DNA of 39,027 bases from Flavobacterium sp. ZT3R18 (GTDB taxonomy: Bacteria > Bacteroidota > Bacteroidia > Flavobacteriales > Flavobacteriaceae). The first letter of the stretch is position 1. Each line of letters opens with the position of its first letter. The stretch is from assembly GCF_007097385.1 (NCBI RefSeq), contig NZ_VJZS01000029.1, positions 1 through 39,027 on the forward strand, in the 5' to 3' direction. The position numbers and the translations under genes were made by a program. Under the pieces are notes generated by a model, which worked only from the letters and a program-made list of their open reading frames with translations, made no database searches and was not told where the DNA came from. Below, one piece after another: positions 7,214 to 15,579 of the stretch.

Positions 7214-9820
7214 TTACCATTCTAAACGAAAGACTAAGTTTGCAGTAAACCCTAAAGAGAGCTTGTCTATTCTCACAATAACAGGTTCTGAATCATAATT
7301 GATTTTATAACTTCTATTGATTGTGTTTTTGTGATTTAAAATGTTTAAAAAAGACATTCCTATTTTTGAGCGTACTTTTTTTTCGGCGGAATAATAAAAT
7401 CGATAACTTGCAGAGCAATCCACGCGGTAATAATTAGGTAAAATGCTCTCATTAATACTACCATATTCTAAATCGTAGAGCGAGACTGCATCATTGGAAT
7501 TTGTTGATGTAATTCCAATGGCTTGAGTGTAGGGAATTCCACTGCGCCAAATGAAACCTGTTGAAAATTCTAAATCATCCCATTTGTGGCTAGTAGACCA
7601 TCTAAAATTATGTTTTGCATTAGTACTGGCACTAAAAATCTCGGGTTGAATACTTTCAAACAAATAATCAGTTTGTGATAAAGAGTATCCTATACTGCTG
7701 TTGAAATTTTTATATTTTTTCTGAATTAAAACATCCATTCCTTGCGCTATTCCTGAGCCAAAATGATACCATATCGTTTCTGGATCTGTTGCCGTTATTG
7801 ACTTTGGATTGAGTATCGATATGTTGTTCGTTTTTTTGTAATAAATATCCATATCGATGTCCCAACCGTTATCAGAAAAAAGAATTCCAGTGCCAATTTG
7901 TTGCGAATCTACAATAGGAATATTCTCATCGTCAGACAATACCCATATTTGATTGCTCATTTCTAAATCATCCTCATTTAATTCTATAAATTGCCCGATG
8001 GCTTGGCTTCTTATTTCTCCAGAAAGCTTTGCTCTAAAATAACGGTTCAGTTGTTTTTCTATATAAAGTCTGGGTTCAAACTTAAAATTGGTATCGAATG
8101 AATAGCTATTGATTCTCAAACCAGCATTTATAAAAATGTTTTTTTCTTTGGTGTATTTGTATTCTGAAAATGCCGAATAGATCTGGGAATGGCTATTGTC
8201 ATTGATTGTATTGATTTTAGCAAAATTGCCGTAAAATTGTTCTTCAAGATTATAGCCTACTTTATTTTGATTGAATTGTCCTCCTATGATTAGTAATTGA
8301 TCCTCTTTTAGGTTGTAATTGAAGGTAAGATGTACGCCTAGTTCAGTTACATTGTTGTTTTTATAAACAAGTGTGTTGTAACCCTCGTCTTTTAAATCAT
8401 GGGTGTATTCTGAAAGATAATCGGTGTAATATATTTTGGTTTCTTGTTCTAAAGTATTGCTCCATTTTTTTTGCCAACTCGCTCCTATGCTTTCATTTTT
8501 AGTTTTTAATTCATCTCTATTAGCAATCGTATCTTGTAAAATGGCAACATTATTTTTTAAATTGTTTTTTATGTTGAGGATATTAAAAGTGATTTTGTTG
8601 CTTTCAGAAGGTTTCCAAATTGATTTTAGATGAAAATCAAAAAAATAGAATTTGTTTAATAATTCAGTGTATTCTTCGTCAAATTCTTCATTAAATCCAT
8701 TTTTAGCACTTAAAATGCGTGTGTTTTGAAAAACTTTTTCCGAAAAACTTTTGTAGGTAAACGTAGGAACAACATCGGTAAAAGATCTTCTAGCCGAAAC
8801 AAAAACACCCAATTTGTCTTTTACAATGGGTAAGGCAATAAATCCATCAGCATGAATCATATTAAAGCCAAGTCCTCCGTTGATTTTTTTTGGAATTTCG
8901 TTTTCAGTTTGAATATCGATTACTCCAGAAATACGGTTGCCATATTGTGCGCTTGCTCCATTTCTGAAAAGGGTTGTTTTCTTGATAATGTACGGATTGA
9001 AAGCGGATAACATTCCAAAAAAATGGTCACTTTGATAAATATTCATTCCATCCCACAAAATGAGGTTCTGGTCGGATTTTCCTCCTCGAATATTGAGTTC
9101 CGAAACAGATTCACTGGTACTCATCACTCCAGGAATCCATTGTATGCTCTCTAAAACATCTGGGTCGGTAAGTCCTGGTAATAAATTTAATTTGCTTTGC
9201 GTTATCAAAATAGAACCATTACTCTTCCTTGAGATTCCTTGAGTCAAATAGTTCTGGATGATTACCTCTTCTAAAATAGTGGTTGACAATTGCAACGCTA
9301 TTTTTATACAATCGGTATTAGCCAAGGAGGTAGCGGTTGTTTTTTGTTCGATGTAACTTCGGTGCTGAATAGCAATTACTTCGTTGGGTGCTACATCTTC
9401 TATCCTAAAATAACCTTCGGTATTGGTGTAGACAATTTGTTTTGTTGTTTCTAATCGTATTGCCGCATCGGCTATGGCTTGGTTGGTGCCTTTATCATAA
9501 AGATAGCCGCAAATTGTAAGTGCATTATTTTTTTTCTTGATAATAATATAACGATTGCTAACTAAATTGATTTCTAAATATGTTTGCTCTTCTAGTTTGT
9601 GGAGCAACTCTTTTAGATTACTCTCTTTTAGGGCAATAGTAATTTTTTTTCCGTCAATGGTTTCATCTTTATAGGAAAATCGCAAATCATATTTTTTTTC
9701 TAGATATTCAATAACCTCCTTAAAAGGAGTATTGTTGCTATTTATGGTGATATTCATTTCTTGGCAAAACGACATTTCTCCTATCAATAGAAAAATAAAT
9801 AAAAAATATTTTTTTGGCAT
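7214..9820 (-). CDS. TonB-dependent receptor with N-terminal STN domain
   Basis: This is an outer-membrane active transporter of 868 residues. A signal peptide of about 19 residues is followed by a secretin/TonB short N-terminal (STN) domain (about 22-95), a carboxypeptidase-like regulatory beta-sandwich (about 100-180), a plug (about 205-310, with LNIRGGKSDQNLILWDGMN) and a 22-strand-type barrel ending in an aromatic residue (FRLEW). The STN domain is the part that contacts a FecR anti-sigma factor in the periplasm. FecR-like and ECF sigma genes sit directly upstream on the same strand, and the FecR stop codon directly abuts this ATG. The ligand cannot be read from sequence; no SusD-like partner is present, which argues against a glycan-uptake SusC. 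Confidence 0.9.
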   Translation of the reverse strand: MPKKYFLFIFLLIGEMSFCQEMNITINSNNTPFKEVIEYLEKKYDLRFSYKDETIDGKKITIALKESNLKELLHKLEEQTYLEINLVSNRYIIIKKKNNALTICGYLYDKGTNQAIADAAIRLETTKQIVYTNTEGYFRIEDVAPNEVIAIQHRSYIEQKTTATSLANTDCIKIALQLSTTILEEVIIQNYLTQGISRKSNGSILITQSKLNLLPGLTDPDVLESIQWIPGVMSTSESVSELNIRGGKSDQNLILWDGMNIYQSDHFFGMLSAFNPYIIKKTTLFRNGASAQYGNRISGVIDIQTENEIPKKINGGLGFNMIHADGFIALPIVKDKLGVFVSARRSFTDVVPTFTYKSFSEKVFQNTRILSAKNGFNEEFDEEYTELLNKFYFFDFHLKSIWKPSESNKITFNILNIKNNLKNNVAILQDTIANRDELKTKNESIGASWQKKWSNTLEQETKIYYTDYLSEYTHDLKDEGYNTLVYKNNNVTELGVHLTFNYNLKEDQLLIIGGQFNQNKVGYNLEEQFYGNFAKINTINDNSHSQIYSAFSEYKYTKEKNIFINAGLRINSYSFDTNFKFEPRLYIEKQLNRYFRAKLSGEIRSQAIGQFIELNEDDLEMSNQIWVLSDDENIPIVDSQQIGTGILFSDNGWDIDMDIYYKKTNNISILNPKSITATDPETIWYHFGSGIAQGMDVLIQKKYKNFNSSIGYSLSQTDYLFESIQPEIFSASTNAKHNFRWSTSHKWDDLEFSTGFIWRSGIPYTQAIGITSTNSNDAVSLYDLEYGSINESILPNYYRVDCSASYRFYYSAEKKVRSKIGMSFLNILNHKNTINRSYKINYDSEPVIVRIDKLSLGFTANLVFRLEW

Positions 9821-10732
9821 CTATTTGGGTTTTATAACAATGCTTTTTGGGTTTTCAATATCAAAAACTACGTCCATGGGTTCAAAAACGGTTTCAAGAG
9901 CCAAATGTAAATTGCTATGGGTAAAACTTCCTGAATACAATTGGGCTGTATTGACTTTGTTGTTTGTTATGACAATACCATATTGATTTTCTAATGCCCC
10001 TATGACTAAGTATAGCGGAACACTCTCAAAAGTACTTTCTCCTTTAGTCCAACGGGGAGTCTTCTCTGTTATTGTCCTTTTTTCGATTGAATTGGGTTGA
10101 ATTCTAATCACTTCTCCTTTTGTTAACAGTACTGTTGTATTTTTATAAGGGTGTGATACTTCTACCTTTCCTTCGTAGCAACTTACTTCAAAGAATTGTT
10201 TTTTAGAGAGAATATTAAATTGTGTCCCTTTTACAGAAACGATTCCTTCGGGGGTGTTAACGGTAAATTTGCTTCCTTTTTCTACCTTAAAAAATGCTTC
10301 TCCATCTAGTGAAACTACCCTGTTTATTGACCAAGTTACTTTGTTAAAAGCTAAATGTGATTTTGAATTCAGATTAACCAAGGAAGCGTCAGGTAAATTT
10401 ATAACAAGTTGTTCTCCAAAATTAGTATTGTAGTTGGTTTTGCCCTCGAAAACAAAAAACACCCCTAAAGCAATTACAATTGAGGCTGCTACGGCTCCAA
10501 TCCAAGTCTTATTTAAGGTAAATACTTTTGGTTTGTGCGCGATTTTGTTTTGTATTTTCTTGAATACCTTTTCCTGTTTGAAATCAGGAACAGCTAAATT
10601 TTCTGTCTCTTCTAATATCTTAGCATAAGAAAGGTATTCAGGTGTTTTTTTGAAAGCTTCGAGTTCTTTCTCGGTTAATGAACCTTCGGCCCATCGAGCC
10701 AAAAAGGTATCGTCAAAATCTGAAATTTCCAT
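9821..10732 (-). CDS. FecR family anti-sigma factor
   Basis: This inner-membrane anti-sigma regulator has 303 residues from the ATG at 10732. A TTG seven codons upstream is in frame, but the family normally begins with a short segment leading to DDTFLARW, as here. The cytoplasmic sigma-binding part is residues 1-75. One membrane helix follows (about 77-96, WIGAVAASIVIALG). The periplasmic FecR domain comes next (about 105-215, with GEAFFKVEKG and VKGTQFNI), and then a C-terminal DUF4974-type domain (about 230-300) similar in fold to STN. It is the middle gene of sigma-FecR-receptor, 52 bases after the sigma gene and abutting the receptor gene. It should relay receptor occupancy to the sigma factor. 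Confidence 0.92.
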   Translation of the reverse strand: MEISDFDDTFLARWAEGSLTEKELEAFKKTPEYLSYAKILEETENLAVPDFKQEKVFKKIQNKIAHKPKVFTLNKTWIGAVAASIVIALGVFFVFEGKTNYNTNFGEQLVINLPDASLVNLNSKSHLAFNKVTWSINRVVSLDGEAFFKVEKGSKFTVNTPEGIVSVKGTQFNILSKKQFFEVSCYEGKVEVSHPYKNTTVLLTKGEVIRIQPNSIEKRTITEKTPRWTKGESTFESVPLYLVIGALENQYGIVITNNKVNTAQLYSGSFTHSNLHLALETVFEPMDVVFDIENPKSIVIKPK

Positions 10733-10784
10733 GTTTTTTATTTTATTATACAACAGTTCAAAACGGGTTATCCCTACTTGTATG

Positions 10785-11297
10785 TTAAATTTCTACTATC
10801 GTTTTTCTTAAATTTACGAGTGCCAAGTGCATCCTTTTTTCAATGGCTTTGACGGATAAGTCTAAAGTCTCGGCAATTTCTTTGTAAGACCTCTTGTCGA
10901 TTCGGTTCATTAAGAAGACTTCCCTTTGTTTCTCGGGCAAATTGGCAATGGCATTTTGTAGTTTATCTGAATATTGCTTTTCCTCCAAGAGATATTCAGG
11001 ACTTTCATGTGTGTAACTCTTATGTGATTGTTTCTGATATTCTAAAACGACTTTTTTATGTGCTACTTCGTTTAGAAAAGCGTTATTGGCCACCGTGTAA
11101 AGGAAACTTTTTGCTTTTTCTATAGAAACTTTAGCACAATTATTCCAAAGTTTCACAAAAGCTTCCTGAACCAAATCTTCCGATTGGTCTAAATCTCCTG
11201 ATTTGTAATAAATGAAATTCCGTAATGATTTTGAATAGCTTTTAAAGATAGCCTCAAACTGCTTCGATTCACAAACGGATGGATTTTTATCAGACAT
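10785..11297 (-). CDS. ECF-type RNA polymerase sigma factor
   Basis: This 170-residue sigma-70 family factor has only regions 2 and 4, as in the FecI-like ECF group of Bacteroidota. Region 2 includes SEDLVQEAFVKLWNN. Region 4 includes LPEKQREVFLMNRI and the helix-turn-helix SYKEIAETLDLSVKAIEKRM. It is the first gene of the trio with the FecR protein and the TonB receptor, and it probably activates at least that receptor gene. A TATCTTTG -7 box lies 17 bases before its ATG, so the first gene seems to use the ordinary housekeeping promoter. Confidence 0.93.
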   Translation of the reverse strand: MSDKNPSVCESKQFEAIFKSYSKSLRNFIYYKSGDLDQSEDLVQEAFVKLWNNCAKVSIEKAKSFLYTVANNAFLNEVAHKKVVLEYQKQSHKSYTHESPEYLLEEKQYSDKLQNAIANLPEKQREVFLMNRIDKRSYKEIAETLDLSVKAIEKRMHLALVNLRKTIVEI

Positions 11298-11313
11298 ATT
11301 GAAATATAAGAGG

Positions 11314-11321
11314 CAAAGATA
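11314..11321 (-). promoter_or_regulatory. -7 box of the sigma-FecR-receptor operon
   Basis: CAAAGATA on + reads TATCTTTG on -, an exact TAnnTTTG match, placed 17 bases before the sigma ATG. No convincing -33 box is seen. Confidence 0.45.
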
Positions 11322-11573
11322 TTAAATATAGCCTTAAAGTCTAAAGCCAATAAGTCTTGATTAATGTTGGTTCTGTTATTTGCAAAAGAGTTGATAGTCA
11401 AAATACTAATGAGGCTGTTTAGGATAAGTCCTTTCGGCATTATGACATTCAAACTTTTGACTTTTATAAGCAAAGAAAACAATTGAGTTTATATCAAATT
11501 AACGTAGGACTTAAAGAAGAACAGACGAAGTAAATTCGGGTCAAATTTTTGTTAGGCTGAGTTATAATACTAT

Positions 11574-11611
11574 AAATCCGCAAGACTTAAATTATAAAGT
11601 CTTGCGGATTT
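11574..11611 (-). terminator. Strong hairpin after the DUF4197 gene
   Basis: A perfect 15-bp stem (11574-11588 with 11597-11611) has an eight-base loop. It lies 22 bases after the DUF4197 stop codon on -. No strong T-run follows on -, so it may protect the mRNA end as much as terminate. Confidence 0.65.
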
Positions 11612-11632
11612 CATTAATGCTTAATTTTCAAA

Positions 11633-12355
11633 TTATTTTTTGTCCTGCAAAGCAAATACTTTTTTCAATACATCGGAGGTTCTGGCATTCAAATTGGTTC
11701 TGATGTTTTTCTCTTCAATGGTAATCATTTTAAATACTCCATCCAAAGCCTTATTGGTAACATAATCCGTAATATCAGGATTCACTTTAGATACAAACGG
11801 AATGGTATTGTACTGTTTGATAATTGATGTCCAAACCACATCGGCACCCACTTTCCCTATTGATTGTTGTACCACTGGACTAAACTTGGCATACAAAGCG
11901 GTCGAAGTCGAAGTCTGTAAATAAAGGGTAGCAGCATTTTCTTTTCCTAGTAAAATGCTTTTAGCATCTGTTATAGTGATATTTTTTATCGATGATACAA
12001 ATATAGGTGTCGCTTCTTTTACGGCATCTTCGGCGGCTCTATTTAAGGCTAATATTCCCTCATCGGCTAATTTTGACAGGCCAATTTTTCGTAATGTTTT
12101 GTCTACTTTGGCTAATTCTTCGGGCATTAAAATCTTTACGGCTTCATTTCTATAAAAACCATCCATTGCGGTTAGTTTCGACACTTGTTCCGTTATTCCT
12201 TTATTTAAGGCTTCTTTTAGACCCGCGGCAATGTCTAAACTGTTGTTTGTATTAGTTACTGCATTGATTTTATTAGATGCTTTTGTCAATATATCTTTAA
12301 ACTGGGCATTACTTATAGCTGGTAGAATAAGGAGTAGGAATAGGGCTTTCTTCAT
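11633..12355 (-). CDS. DUF4197 domain-containing secreted protein
   Basis: This 240-residue protein has a signal peptide (cut near SNA-Q, about residue 17), followed by a mostly helical domain matching DUF4197 in pattern. It has an early GLKEALNKGITEQV, a central FYRNEAVKILMPEELAKVD and the ending TNKALDGVFKMITIEE. The function of DUF4197 is unknown; members are exported. It is divergent from the VOC gene with a -7 box on each side of the shared spacer, and it is followed by a strong hairpin, so it is a single-gene unit. Confidence 0.85.
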   Translation of the reverse strand: MKKALFLLLILPAISNAQFKDILTKASNKINAVTNTNNSLDIAAGLKEALNKGITEQVSKLTAMDGFYRNEAVKILMPEELAKVDKTLRKIGLSKLADEGILALNRAAEDAVKEATPIFVSSIKNITITDAKSILLGKENAATLYLQTSTSTALYAKFSPVVQQSIGKVGADVVWTSIIKQYNTIPFVSKVNPDITDYVTNKALDGVFKMITIEEKNIRTNLNARTSDVLKKVFALQDKK

Positions 12356-12372
12356 TTTATTTTATTTTTTTT

Positions 12373-12380
12373 CAAATGTA
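12373..12380 (-). promoter_or_regulatory. -7 box of the DUF4197 gene
   Basis: CAAATGTA on + reads TACATTTG on -, an exact TAnnTTTG match 17 bases before the DUF4197 ATG. Confidence 0.45.
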
Positions 12381-12446
12381 AACAAACATTATTTACTAAT
12401 GAGGAGCAATTTGCTAATGAAATGCTAAAAAAACGATTAACTTCAT

Positions 12447-12481
12447 TTGTAATAATCACTTTTGTTTATTTATTATATTTG
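12447..12481 (+). promoter_or_regulatory. Promoter of the VOC gene
   Basis: TTTG at 12447-12450 and TATATTTG at 12474-12481 fit the -33 and -7 boxes of Bacteroidota, with a rather long 23-base spacer. The implied leader is about 105 bases if translation starts at 12595. Confidence 0.45.
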
Positions 12482-12594
12482 TAATTGATTGAAAAAAAGT
12501 GTGTTGTGGTGTTTTTAAAGAGTTAATGATAGAAAATATGGGTAATTGCCAATTTTTGTATTTATCAACACAAAATCTAAAACCTAAAATCTTT

Positions 12595-13251
12595 ATGAAT
12601 ATACTAGAATTAGAATTATTATCTGATGATATTCTTAAAACGGAACTTTTTTATAACGAAGTTTTAGGATTGGAAACAATATATAAAGATCATTCCAGTA
12701 TTTCATTTAATGCTGGGGTAACAAAGCTGACTTTCCGATCTTCCATAAATGTAAAACCAGTGTATCATTTTGCATTTGATATACCCAACAACAAATTGTT
12801 AGAGGCTTTTGCTTGGATAGAAAAGAAAACGGAAATCATGTATGTCATTCCGCCCGATAAAATTGCCGATTTCTACAATTGGAATGCCAAGTCTTTTTAT
12901 TTTTATGACAATAATGGAAATATTTTGGAATTCATAGCGAGAAATGATTTGGATAACGCTTCTCAAAAACCGTTTGATGGTTCGTCAATTCTTTCGGTTA
13001 GCGAGATTGGGTTGGTTTCTGAAAATGTAGTGATACAATGCGAGGAACTGTTTGATAAATATGGACTTACCGCTTATTCAAAACAACCGAAACTAAATAA
13101 ATTCATTGTTTTGGGAACCACAACAGGGCTTTTTATTCTTGTGGAAGGAAATCGAGATTGGTACCCAACGGATAAAAAATCTAAATCATTTTGGACAAAA
13201 GTGGTTTTTGACCACAATGGAGAAACACAAGTATTGGAAGTTTTAGAATAG
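12595..13251 (+). CDS. VOC (glyoxalase/dioxygenase superfamily) protein
   Basis: This 218-residue protein has two beta-alpha-beta-beta-beta units of the vicinal oxygen chelate fold. The first unit opens MNILELELLSDD and has FYNEVLGLETIY, with HFAFDIP and NGNILEFIARND as candidate metal-binding His and Glu positions. The second, more degenerate unit begins at LSVSEIGLVSENV. The frame is open further upstream to 12499, but those 32 codons encode no family sequence, and the ATG at 12595 gives the normal VOC N-terminus. The reaction is unknown. It is divergent from the DUF4197 gene. Confidence 0.75.
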   Translation: MNILELELLSDDILKTELFYNEVLGLETIYKDHSSISFNAGVTKLTFRSSINVKPVYHFAFDIPNNKLLEAFAWIEKKTEIMYVIPPDKIADFYNWNAKSFYFYDNNGNILEFIARNDLDNASQKPFDGSSILSVSEIGLVSENVVIQCEELFDKYGLTAYSKQPKLNKFIVLGTTTGLFILVEGNRDWYPTDKKSKSFWTKVVFDHNGETQVLEVLE

Positions 13252-13529
13252 CAGTATAAATTCATTATGTTCAATTAGTTGAGTCTTTTTTTACTAGAAA
13301 CCAAATCTGTGGTAATCTGTGCAATCTGTAGCAAAAATTATTCTTTGGGATTAGTCACGATAGTTATATTTCATAAAATTATTTTTTCGATTTTTTTCGG
13401 AAACTGCTTGTTATTCAATAGCATTAAATCGCATCAGTTATTTTTTTAATTTTTTTAAAATAAAAAGTAGGGTTTTTTATTAGTGGTCTGTTTTATATAA
13501 AACGAAGTCTAATATAAAAACAAATAGTA

Positions 13530-14492
13530 ATGAGAAAATTAAAAAACTTAACGTTATTGGCAATATCATTTGCCTCATTAATTGCATTTAATTCCTGTAG
13601 TGATGATAGTAACAACGATACAGTTCCGCAAAGTACTGTTGATACTACTAATGGTACTGGAGGAAACGGAAATGCAGAAACAACTGAAAAAGGAAGTATA
13701 ACGCTATATAGAATTGAAGGCGAAAATATCGTTAAAGTTGAAGATTATAAAGTTACGGGGCAAGATTTAGAGTACCAAAAAGACACTCAAAAGCATCAAG
13801 AAATATGGAGTTTGGTAAAAAAAGTTGTGCCAACGGAATATAGAACCAAAATGAGTGAATTTTTAATTTACAACGGTACGGCTGATGGTACGGCTGGTTT
13901 TGTTATCGAAAAAAACTCAGATCTAACCAAATGGAAAATGGGAATTGCCATTAATTATTCAGATGACAAACAAGAATTAATCTATACGATCATTCACGAG
14001 TTTGGACATATCTTGACTCTTAACAACGAGCAAGTTGATCCGTCGATTAATGAAAGTTCATGTGCTAATTATTTTACTGGCGAAGGTTGTGCCAAAAGCA
14101 ATTCTTATATTTACAAATTGCAGAGTCAATTTTGGGGAGACATTTGGAGCCAATTCATAACAGCACAAAAAGGAGGAGAAAGCGAATTGCAAAAGTTTTA
14201 CACTAACAATAGCACCCGATTCGTCACTCAATACGCCGCTACCAATCCTGGGGAGGATATTGCAGAAGTTTTTGCAACATTTGTTACCAGAAACACTGGT
14301 GCTAACGGAAATTCTATTGCCGAGCAAAAAATACAATTAATGTACAATCATCCTGAATTGGTTACTTTAAGAAACTATATCCGAAAAAATTTAAGTTATA
14401 CAGCAAGAAGTTTAGGTGTTAGCACTGCTTTACCAGCTCCTGGTAGTTGGAAAAAAGCAAATTCATTTGGGAACCCAACGAAATCGCACTAA
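13530..14492 (+). CDS. Zinc-metallopeptidase-like lipoprotein
   Basis: This 320-residue predicted lipoprotein has a hydrophobic leader with the lipobox AFNSC (Cys about residue 23), followed by an acidic, Asn/Asp-rich linker. A classical zinc motif HEFGH occupies residues 156-160 within TIIHEFGHILTL. A later EDIAEVFATFV segment supplies an acidic residue (E242 or E246) that could be the third zinc ligand, as in gluzincins. The rest does not match a family I can name. It is probably exposed on the outer membrane or in the periplasm. The next gene is also a lipoprotein, 85 bases downstream, with a weak hairpin between them. Confidence 0.75.
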   Translation: MRKLKNLTLLAISFASLIAFNSCSDDSNNDTVPQSTVDTTNGTGGNGNAETTEKGSITLYRIEGENIVKVEDYKVTGQDLEYQKDTQKHQEIWSLVKKVVPTEYRTKMSEFLIYNGTADGTAGFVIEKNSDLTKWKMGIAINYSDDKQELIYTIIHEFGHILTLNNEQVDPSINESSCANYFTGEGCAKSNSYIYKLQSQFWGDIWSQFITAQKGGESELQKFYTNNSTRFVTQYAATNPGEDIAEVFATFVTRNTGANGNSIAEQKIQLMYNHPELVTLRNYIRKNLSYTARSLGVSTALPAPGSWKKANSFGNPTKSH

Positions 14493-14577
14493 TTGAATTA
14501 ATTGATGGAATGCAATCGTGAATTTGAGTTTCAAATGTGCTTAAAAAGCATTGTATTCCATTTTAAATAATAAAAAA

Positions 14578-14988
14578 ATGAAAAAAATCATAGTAATCCT
14601 TATCGTGTTTCTGGGGTCTTGCACTCCTTCTAAAGCCGTTTTAAAAACCGATACCGCTTTATTTAGGTATTCCAAAAGTGGGTGTTTAGGAAATTGCCCC
14701 GTTTATGATTTATATATTTTTGAAAATGGATCTGTTTTGTATAATGGTATTAAAAACACCTCGAAAAAGAAAGCCCATTCAACTATAACGCTGGAAAAAA
14801 TAGCGACATTAAAATCCCTTTTTAATGCTATAACCGTCGAAGAGTATCAAAGTGTCAAAGGGAGAGACATCCCAATTACAACCATAGTTTTTAATAATAA
14901 AAGGGTTAAGTATAATGCTAATACTGTTACAGGAAATCTATTAAAAATAGATTCTTTAATTCAAGAAATAATCCGAGAAATTCAGTGA
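14578..14988 (+). CDS. DUF6438-type lipoprotein
   Basis: This small lipoprotein has 136 residues from the ATG at 14578. An in-frame ATG nine codons upstream would put charged residues before the signal peptide and is less likely. The leader ends in the lipobox LGSC (Cys about residue 15). The mature part starts with FRYSKSGCLGNCPVYDLYIF, a Cys-containing pattern typical of DUF6438 proteins of Bacteroidota, and continues as a beta-rich domain with YNG and ITTIVFNNKRV. The function is unknown. Confidence 0.75.
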   Translation: MKKIIVILIVFLGSCTPSKAVLKTDTALFRYSKSGCLGNCPVYDLYIFENGSVLYNGIKNTSKKKAHSTITLEKIATLKSLFNAITVEEYQSVKGRDIPITTIVFNNKRVKYNANTVTGNLLKIDSLIQEIIREIQ

Positions 14989-15225
14989 AATTGGGATTAG
15001 AATACCAATTATCACGAATTAATTCATGTAATTCTATCTAACTATTTTCAAAATCCGTTTTTTTCTGCGTTTTGGCTTTAGCCAATCCGTGTCATCCGCG
15101 TTCCATTGACAAGGCTTTACCCAGTTAGCAACTCTTTGTCAAAGTTTTACACTTTCTTTAAATTTGTGGCTAATAATCAATTATGGTTACTACAAAGGAT
15201 ATCCATACAAACTAAAGAGTAATCG

Positions 15226-15260
15226 AAACGGTTGTGTTCCTAAGGGAATGCAGCCGTTTT
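15226..15260. repeat. Hairpin related to the purU terminator
   Basis: AAACGGTTGTGTTCC and GGAATGCAGCCGTTT pair imperfectly around a short loop and are followed by a T-rich stretch. The sequence is nearly the reverse complement of the hairpin at 24186-24220, where purU ends. It could be a dispersed terminator element or a relic of a purU 3' end. Confidence 0.65.
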
Positions 15261-15344
15261 GTTATTTTAGGTCATTAACGGTAAAATAATTTCAGTCGAT
15301 CTTTATTTTATAAATTAAATCCTATATTTGAAGAGTCGGTAAGA

Positions 15345-15527
15345 CAGGGCAAACGCATGAGTTGTTTTTACCGCAGATTCGCAGATTTTAATAAAAATTT
15401 CTATACTGCATTAACCACTTTCAGCGGAATTAGCGCAAATTAATTTCTCTATAATCACAAAATTCAGCTTTTCAAGAAGTAAATCTGCGAATCTGCGGTT
15501 GTTTTTAAAACTCATGCGTTTGCCCTG
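15345..15527. mobile_element. MITE-like non-autonomous element
   Basis: The element is 183 bp and carries no gene. Its ends are perfect 19-bp terminal inverted repeats beginning CAGGGCAAACGCATGAG. A second 18-bp inverted pair (15371-15388, 15481-15498) lies inside them. Directly outside the termini are the direct repeats GTCGGTAAGA (15335-15344) and GTCGGTAAAA (15528-15537), matching at 9 of 10 positions as expected of a target-site duplication. No transposase is in the window. The parent family is unknown; a duplication of about 10 bp would fit IS4-related elements among others. Confidence 0.7.
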
Positions 15528-15579
15528 GTCGGTAAAACTAAAATTTAAACGATAAAATCAATATTAAAAAAAAATACAA

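Larger units (their letters stand above)
11298..11632. other. Spacer between sigma gene and DUF4197 gene
   Basis: This gene-free stretch holds the -7 box of the sigma gene at its right-hand reading start and the terminator of the DUF4197 gene at its far end. A reading frame on - across 11300-11480 has no family features and I do not count it as a gene. Confidence 0.5.
14989..15579. other. Repeat-filled spacer before the LOG gene
   Basis: This 590-base stretch has no gene. It holds low-complexity CCGTGTCATCCGCG-like spacer sequence near 15090, a hairpin related to the purU 3' end (15226-15260) and a MITE-like element (15345-15527). Confidence 0.7.

Noticed and set aside
7214..9820. SusC-type glycan importer
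   Set aside because: The STN domain and adjacent FecR/sigma genes are present, but there is no SusD-like partner.
11189..11482. Open frame on - overlapping the sigma gene start
   Set aside because: It overlaps the well-supported sigma gene in another frame and has no domain features.
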